Assembly: GCA_963457665.1 (NCBI GenBank)
Contig: OY735231.1
Span: 33,719,369 to 33,783,368 of the forward strand
DNA length: 64,000 bases
Origin: Thysanoteuthis rhombus
Lineage: Eukaryota; Mollusca; Cephalopoda; Oegopsida; Thysanoteuthidae
Direction of reading: 5' to 3'
The translations under genes were made by a program, and so were the position numbers. This document shows positions 58,333 to 64,000 of the stretch, piece after piece. The notes beneath the pieces were generated by a model that had not been told where the DNA came from, did not search any database, and saw only the letters and a list, made by a program, of their open reading frames with translations. How positions within the stretch are numbered: position 1 is the first letter of the stretch; each line of letters starts with the position of its first letter.

Positions 58333-58798
58333 AAACAGGTCTGGTTAGACACTCAATAGAAACCCCCACGAGACCAATGTCTGTAAGCAGGATGCGAAGT
58401 TAGGGGTGATCAATTTAAAAAATTTGGAAAAGTGGTGATCAATGAAGAAGTTACTTCTCTACCTTTTGTTGGGAGTGATCACTAAAAAGACCAAATTTTA
58501 AAAAACCCCAAAAAACCAAGGGACCAATTTAACATAAGCTTGCATTGTAAATACAATTCAGCATAAAATCACAATGTGAATTGAACCCCTTTAAAAAAAA
58601 ATTACTTTGGAGGTTAATTTAAAAAAAAACAGAAAAAACGTGTTCTTGACATAACAAGGAGTAAATGTTTAAATTTTCAGCCCTCTAGCTCCAGCCTGTA
58701 TGTACAACACATGCATACATACATAGCTAGCCAGCCTGGCAGAATCACTAAAAACTGCAGAAACCTATGCTGGCAGTTTTGGTTGACAGCTTCTAAGC
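58333..58798 (+). repeat. Family A repeat, full length
   Basis: AACAGGTCTGGTTAGACACT to TTGACAGCTTCTAA. The middle carries a short duplication of the TTAACATAAG..CATTGTAAAT block (58527-58590). Confidence 0.9.
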
Positions 58799-59984
58799 AA
58801 TATTACACAAATACCATACTTCCTGCCATATGAGATGCTCATCCAAAAATCACCCAGCGACTTATTCCTTGATAGTTGGGTTCAGAACTCCTAAATACCC
58901 GTTTGTCGTAGGAGTGTCCTGATGGCTCCAGAATTAAATATATATGATAATAAATGATTAATGTTAGAATGAAATAGAATTAAAAAATCAGATAATACAT
59001 AAAAAGAAATGATAGCCAGAAGCACATCATTTGTCTTTTAATTTTTTTCCTAAATATTCCTTGCCAAATTATAGATTTGTATTATATGCCTGTCAGGACT
59101 GGATTAAGCTTAATAGGAGCCTGCAGCTCAAGTCAAGAAAAGAAAAAAAGGTAATGAAAAAGACAGCTTAGTATGGGGACCTGTGTCTCGTATGCATTAT
59201 GGTTGATATGGCACTGATGCCAGTGCATATCATATGGTGGGAAGTATGGCGAGTTTCTCTCTTTTAATTTCAATATTACATGTTTGTCACAGGAAATGAT
59301 TAAAATATTCAATTCCTTTCTAACTACAGAACAGAGAAATAGCATACAATTATTAATAATGCATTATGAACTGTTCCTTACTCTAGATTACATGGCCATC
59401 ATTTATCCTTTGATGTTGTTAATGTTTTGATTTAAAATTCTGAGGCTATCAACAGATAATGAGGACAATTACCAAGTCACACATTGTTAATGAAGGTTGA
59501 GGGTAGAGTTTTGTATAAAAATAAACATTTTCCTAATGTTTCAAAGCAACCAACGAAATCATAAGGTAGCTCACTGTTCAGAGTATATTTTCATTCTTAA
59601 AGGGTTACATTTTCACTGGCAAACCTGATCTTCTTCACATCTGGGAAAGATTGGAGTTTTGCCAATCAAAATACAATGAATTCCTACTTCTCTTAGGATA
59701 CAGTCTGAACAAATATCCTCACATAAGGTGAGAGAACTCTTCCTTCTACAACATTAGACTATTCAAAATTTCATTGTAAATTTACGTTTATTATATGAGA
59801 GAAAATTAGTTGGATCTTCACAGAGAACCATAACAACAAGATATTTTCATCATTTTTTTACATATAATCTATTTTGACAAGGTCGAAAAAATATCATAAG
59901 CTAGATAAAACAAAATTAAGACGATGGATATTGGAATCCAAATACAATCTAAGTACTGATTGGAAAGAATGATTTCAAGAGATT
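58799..59984. other. No recognisable feature
   Basis: About 59090-59130 (CTGTCAGGACTGGATTAAGC) looks like the end of a short dispersed element. Otherwise empty. Confidence 0.35.
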
Positions 59985-60225
59985 TTTAATTTTAATATCC
60001 CTTAAATTGAATTTTAAAATTTTTTAAAATTCTAATATCCCTAACATTGATTTTAAAATTTTCTTCAAATTCTAATATTCCTTAAATTGATTTTCAATTT
60101 TTTTCAAATTTTGATACCTCTGACATTTTTTTTTTTAATTCAAAATTTACATAGATTTTTTTTTTCAATTTTGATATCCCTTACATAGATTTTAAATTTT
60201 TTTTTAAATTTCAAAATCCCTTATA
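59985..60225. repeat. Degenerate 40-bp minisatellite
   Basis: Units of the form TTNTAATATCCCTTANATTGA followed by TTTTAAAATTTTTT. TAATATCC-type boxes fall at 59993, 60033, 60073, 60112, 60172 and 60213. Confidence 0.75.
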
Positions 60226-60342
60226 TTAAACATACTTAAACACCACTGCCTAGAGAGGAAATTCTGAACTTTATTTTACCATTTTGGCAAGATGTAAGAT
60301 TCTATCAATGAATCAAAACGAAATAGAAACACGTTCCTGGAT

Positions 60343-61386
60343 GCTGACAGATACAATCAAACAGGTCATCTGGGCTTTTCATTGGAAGAGAAGATTAGAA
60401 GCATAACTGTCACCCACTATGTCAAGTTGAACAAATTAAAGAGTAGATTATCTGAAGAGAGATCATTCTATGTAATACTGAGACTAAAATGTTTGTGTAC
60501 ATTTTCGGGGCTTGTTTATTCCCATAGACTCCACGTGGAGTCTATGGCTATAACCACACTGAGCCAGCTGGGGTGACGCTACCCAGATTTCTGTAACAAG
60601 TGGAATGAAGTTGCTACTCCCTACCTCTTCAAGTTGGACTGCCTTACAGGGCTGACGAGCTCCAACTCTTTTATCTACCCAGAATTGGAACCATGCTTCT
60701 CCCAAGGCCTTTGGTGCAGAAGTGAATGTAAGCAGGCTTAGCAGAAATTCAAACTTGGTTCACCAACTCTGTTTTCCATGCTGGTAACTGTTATGCCTCT
60801 TTGCACTTCCTATACATCTTACAGGTTTTATCTGACACTAATTGTAAAAACTACCATTTATTTAATGAACACAATGCAACACTTATTTTTCATTGAAAAC
60901 ATTTTTTTTCTAGGTAAAACTGGTCTGGTTAGAGACACTCAATAGAAATCATCATGTGACTAATGCCTATTGTCAGCATGCTATGTTGGGGGTGATCAAT
61001 TAAAAATTTAGAAAAAGAGGTAATCAATGAATAAGTTGATTCTCTTTTGTTGATTGGTGATTACTAAAAAGTATGAATTTACTAAAAAAAAAAAAACCAA
61101 TAGTAAACACTGTTGGTCACAAACTAAAGGACTGATTTAGCATTATAAACTGAACCCCTCCCCCACTCACCAACACCACCACTAAAAATCTATTTCGGTG
61201 GAGAATTTTCGAAAGTTGCTTCTAGATATAATGAGGAGTAAATGTTCAAATTTACAACCCTCTAGCTCCATTGGGGCAGCCAGTATATACATACATACAT
61301 ACATAACCAGCCAGCCTGACCAGCTCGAAAGCTGAAGAAACCTTTCTTTACAGTTTTAGAGACAGTTTTGTTTGAGAGTTTCTAAC
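60343..61386. repeat. Unit 1 of a ~1.05-kb tandem duplication
   Basis: Comprises a SINE-2-like block (60343-60860; its tRNA-like head is on minus near 60770) and a family A repeat (60914-61386). The second unit at 61395 has the same parts in the same order, offset by about 1053 bp. Confidence 0.8.
60914..61386 (+). repeat. Family A repeat, full length (tandem unit 1)
   Basis: AACTGGTCTGGTTAGAGACA, GGGGGTGATCAATTAAAAAT, GAGGAGTAAATGTTCAAAT, CTAGCTCCATTGGGGCAGC, TTTGAGAGTTTCTAA. Confidence 0.9.
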
Positions 61387-61394
61387 ATATTTCT

Positions 61395-62330
61395 TCATGC
61401 TGTCAGATGTAATCAAACAGGTCATCTTGGCTTGAGACACTAAAAAAGATGATTGCAGTCCCTTACAACTGTCATCTACTGTGGCAGGTTGAACAAATTA
61501 AGAGTAGATTATCAGAAAAGGGATCATTCTATCTAATACTAAGACTAACATGTTTGTATATGTATCGTTTTTGGTTTATTTCTGTAGACTCCATTTGGAG
61601 CCTAGGGCTCATTACCACACCATGCCGGCTGGGGTGATGCTGCTTTGGTTTTTGTAACAAGTGGGGTGGAGTTTCTGGTCCTGCTTCAAGTTTGATTGCC
61701 TTAAAGGGCAAAAGGGCTCAAACTCTTTTGCTACTTAGCCATAGCTGTGGGGAGAAATGGAATCATGCCTCTCCCAAGGCCATAAGTGGAGAAGTGAACA
61801 TGAATATCCACAGCAGAAACTTGAACTTGGTTCACCGACTCCATTTTTTGTGCTAGTAACTGTTACGCCACTTCCAGTACATCTGAGGTCTTATCAAAAG
61901 TAATCTAACACTAATTATGAAATCTACCATACATTATTGGCAAAATGGAAACCATCTAATTGAGGATGATCAGTGAAAAAAATTAGGAAGGGGGTGATCA
62001 AATAATGTTACATCCCTTGCTTTTTGTTCGACGGGAATCACAAAAGAAACTTTTATAAAACTATCATGAACACTGCTGGGCATAAACTAAGGGACCAATT
62101 TAGCATTAACTTACATTGTAAACTGAACACACCCACTAGTTGGTACTTTTTTTAAGAAGTTTATTCCTAACATAATAAGTAAATACCTAGATTTTCAGCC
62201 TTGTAGTTCCATTGGTGCAGTCTGTACGTATGATATATGAATAGCAAGCCAGCCAGACCTACTTAAAAACTGAAGATATTGTTGATATATTGATATTAAA
62301 AGTTTTGCTTGACCGATTCAAGTTGAGTTA
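61395..62330. repeat. Unit 2 of the ~1.05-kb tandem duplication
   Basis: SINE-2-like block (61395-61930) with CAATCAAACAGGTCATCT-type start, AACAAATTAAGAGTAGATTA, GGCTGGGGTGATGCTGC and CTTGGTTCACCGACTCCATT, then a family A repeat (61936-62330). Divergence between units is considerable, so the duplication is old. Confidence 0.8.
61936..62330 (+). repeat. Family A repeat (tandem unit 2), 5' end worn
   Basis: GGATGATCAGTGAAAAAAAT, GGGACCAATTTAGCATTAAC, TTTTCAGCCTTGTAGTTCC and CTTAAAAACTGAAGAT are recognisable. The first ~30 and last ~40 bp are poorly conserved. Confidence 0.75.
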
Positions 62331-62492
62331 AGGACTCAAACTATTTGTATTCTGAGATGAAGTATTTTTTTTAATTGATTTTTGCGTAGTCTTTTCTCCA
62401 GTTAATTGTTACTCTTAATCAAGACTTCGGATCTAGAATGGGGAGGTGGTAATCTCACTGGTGTTTGTGCCCCATAGCCAAATTGGTTGAGT

Positions 62493-62764
62493 TAGTGGTT
62501 TTGAAACTGGGGCTATGTCGCCAGGGTACTTCCGAGCTCCGAATGCAAAGGCGGAAGCTCAGAAGTACCCCGACAACACTATCCGGATATACAAAAATAG
62601 TCCGACAACATTATATACAATGATTAATATACGCCATCTAACAAAATTCAGACAAGAATTGTTTTTGATTACTGCCTAAAAACTAAATGCTAAAAATAGA
62701 GGTCAACCAGAATATTTATTTTTTCAAAAGGGGTCCTTGAGTTTTCAAAGTTTTGAAACCACTG
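62493..62764. mobile_element. hAT-type MITE, 272 bp, with 8-bp target duplication
   Basis: Ends TAGTGGTTTTGAAACTGG and (reversed right end) CAGTGGTTTCAAAACTTTG form a hAT-like terminal repeat. Flanks GGTTGAGT (62485-62492) and GGTTGAGG (62765-62772) match 7 of 8. An internal hairpin pairs GGGTACTTCCGAGCTCCG (from 62527) with CGGAAGCTCAGAAGTACCC (to about 62572). No transposase. Confidence 0.8.
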
Positions 62765-62772
62765 GGTTGAGG

Positions 62773-63534
62773 TCATGAAAGATGAGCTACCATGATATGG
62801 GATGTGAATTCAAGTTTTGTCGGATGCAACTTATTTCTACTTCAGGATAATTAATTGAATGGTTGGAGTGTACTTGACCTAGAAAGACCTATAAAAACAA
62901 AGATTCAATGAAGAAAAAAATTAGCCAAAAATTAATAAAGTAAAAGAATCATTATCACTCGGGTGAATTCATTCCATCTAGTAGATGCCAATTACATTGC
63001 TTTGCAAATGATTTAGCTAAAGCAGTGTTCTGTGTCAGGATGTTTACACAGTAATTCAAAAGGTTGACGCAATGCTTTGTTGAATGAAATTCTTGCATTC
63101 ATTTGGGATAAAAAAAAATCAAAAAAACAAAATGGACACATCAACAACAGTAGCATCAATAGTAGTAGTACTAGTAGTTATATTATCAGCAGGCAAGGAA
63201 TGGGGTACACATATAGTAGAATAGCATTTGTGTACATGGGTTCATAATACCCGCTTCCTCTTTTTCTGTTAGTTGTCACAGACAGACTGACAACTCGGAA
63301 ATTATATCAAAAAAGAGACCTGTCAGTAGCAGGCAGAATTCTTACACTTCAAAAGTCAGCCTTTTCCAATCAACGATGAATAAGATATCTGAACCTCGCT
63401 AGTATAAATCACCATAGCCTGAGCAAGTGCCAGAACTAATTATCTAAAAAATTATCTAAAAAAAAATGTTGATCTTTTACCAAAACAAGATCGGGACATT
63501 GTTGGCCCAAAATGACCACAGAGACCAAAAAAAC
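62773..63534. other. No recognisable feature
   Basis: A short AGT-type triplet run at about 63160-63180. No gene. Confidence 0.4.
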
Positions 63535-63670
63535 GAATAAAAAGTTTTTACATGGTGCCTAGTGGCGTACTCATGCAAATTTTCAAGGTTGTAGCCCCTT
63601 AAATGTGACCAGGGGGATCCATAAACACACAAACACACACACACACATAGACACAGATACACACAAGCAC
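63535..63670 (+). repeat. Dispersed repeat related to 11990-12660, with (CA)n tail
   Basis: GTGCCTAGTGGCGTACTCAT then GCAAATTTTCAAGGTTGTAG matches the GAGTACT..TTTTCAAGTCT landmark of the tandem duplication at 12.2-12.5 kb. It ends in CA-rich sequence (63625-63668). Confidence 0.6.
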
Positions 63671-64000
63671 TTGGTGGGTCTTCGTGCTATTTGTAGGGCC
63701 ACGGTGATTCGGTTGCTGACAATAAGATTTTATCCAATTACAAACTGTAAAGTTCAACTTTTGTTTTCTCAGGAAATATGCAAGCCAATGTTGAAATTTC
63801 TCAACTTTAATTTAAAGTTTTAATTCAGAGAAACACACAGACATTGACCTTTATTCACAGAAGCTTTACATAAATTCTGACAACATAGAAGATGCAACTG
63901 GCCTCTCTTTCCATCATTGAGATAACATTAACTCTTATCTCTTCCAACAAAGTTGGACATACATTATGTATTCACCCATGTTTGTCTGTTTGTTTGTCCA

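Overview
The window reads as intergenic and intronic DNA from a large, repeat-rich animal genome, most likely a coleoid cephalopod (octopus-like). This is an inference from strong A+T richness, very frequent long (TA)n, (CA)n, (GATA)n and (CAT)n arrays, many tRNA-derived SINEs, RTE-type LINE tails, hAT, Tc1 and mariner remnants, and the lack of any long host reading frame. No species-specific marker was found. There is no rRNA, no functional tRNA gene, no CRISPR array and no complete protein-coding gene. The best host-gene candidate is one minus-strand exon at 13415-13625, with a strong acceptor, a strong donor and 69 open codons. Weaker exon-like blocks lie at 6771-6912, 33976-34034 and 47740-47941.

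Layout: 1-6 kb holds TA/CA/GATA/CAT arrays, a perfect 57-bp foldback (1872-2017), and the first two copies of a ~450-bp dispersed repeat, called family A here (about 15 copies in both orientations, roughly a tenth of the window). 9.5-12.7 kb holds family A fragments, a LINE scrap, a 32-bp minisatellite, a SINE and a 283-bp tandem duplication. 13.4-19.3 kb holds the candidate exon, a hAT MITE, SINEs and the first hammerhead-bearing repeat. 20-30 kb holds a possible LINE remnant, a 255-bp palindrome, families A and B, a second LINE tail and a third hammerhead-like motif. 30-35 kb is nearly empty. 35-46 kb holds family A, SINEs, a triple tandem repeat, a Tc1/mariner-like MITE, an RTE-type LINE 3' end and a SINE nested in family A. 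47-56 kb is microsatellite-dense and holds a decayed mariner split by a ~475-bp GC-rich retroposon, then the second hammerhead SINE and a 14-copy minisatellite. 56-63 kb holds more family A, an inverted SINE dimer with an exact 12-bp target-site duplication, a 40-bp minisatellite, a ~1.05-kb tandem duplication and a hAT MITE with an 8-bp duplication.

Most interesting signal: predicted type I hammerhead self-cleaving ribozymes inside tRNA-headed SINE-like repeats. Two copies (19232-19273 and 53942-53983) have the complete conserved core, a 5-bp stem I, a self-complementary stem III, a GUC cleavage triplet and a compensatory double change in stem II. One of them follows recognisable pol III A and B boxes. 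A truncated duplicate 110 bp downstream begins exactly at the predicted cleavage position. A second SINE family (42731, 57265 on minus, 57392) and a third repeat (29867) carry related CTGANGA-stem-GAAA hairpins. In several places the same kind of hairpin lies in long inverted repeats, and (TA)n arrays often begin at the tails of these elements. This suggests self-cleaving, foldback-prone SINE RNAs that seed microsatellites.
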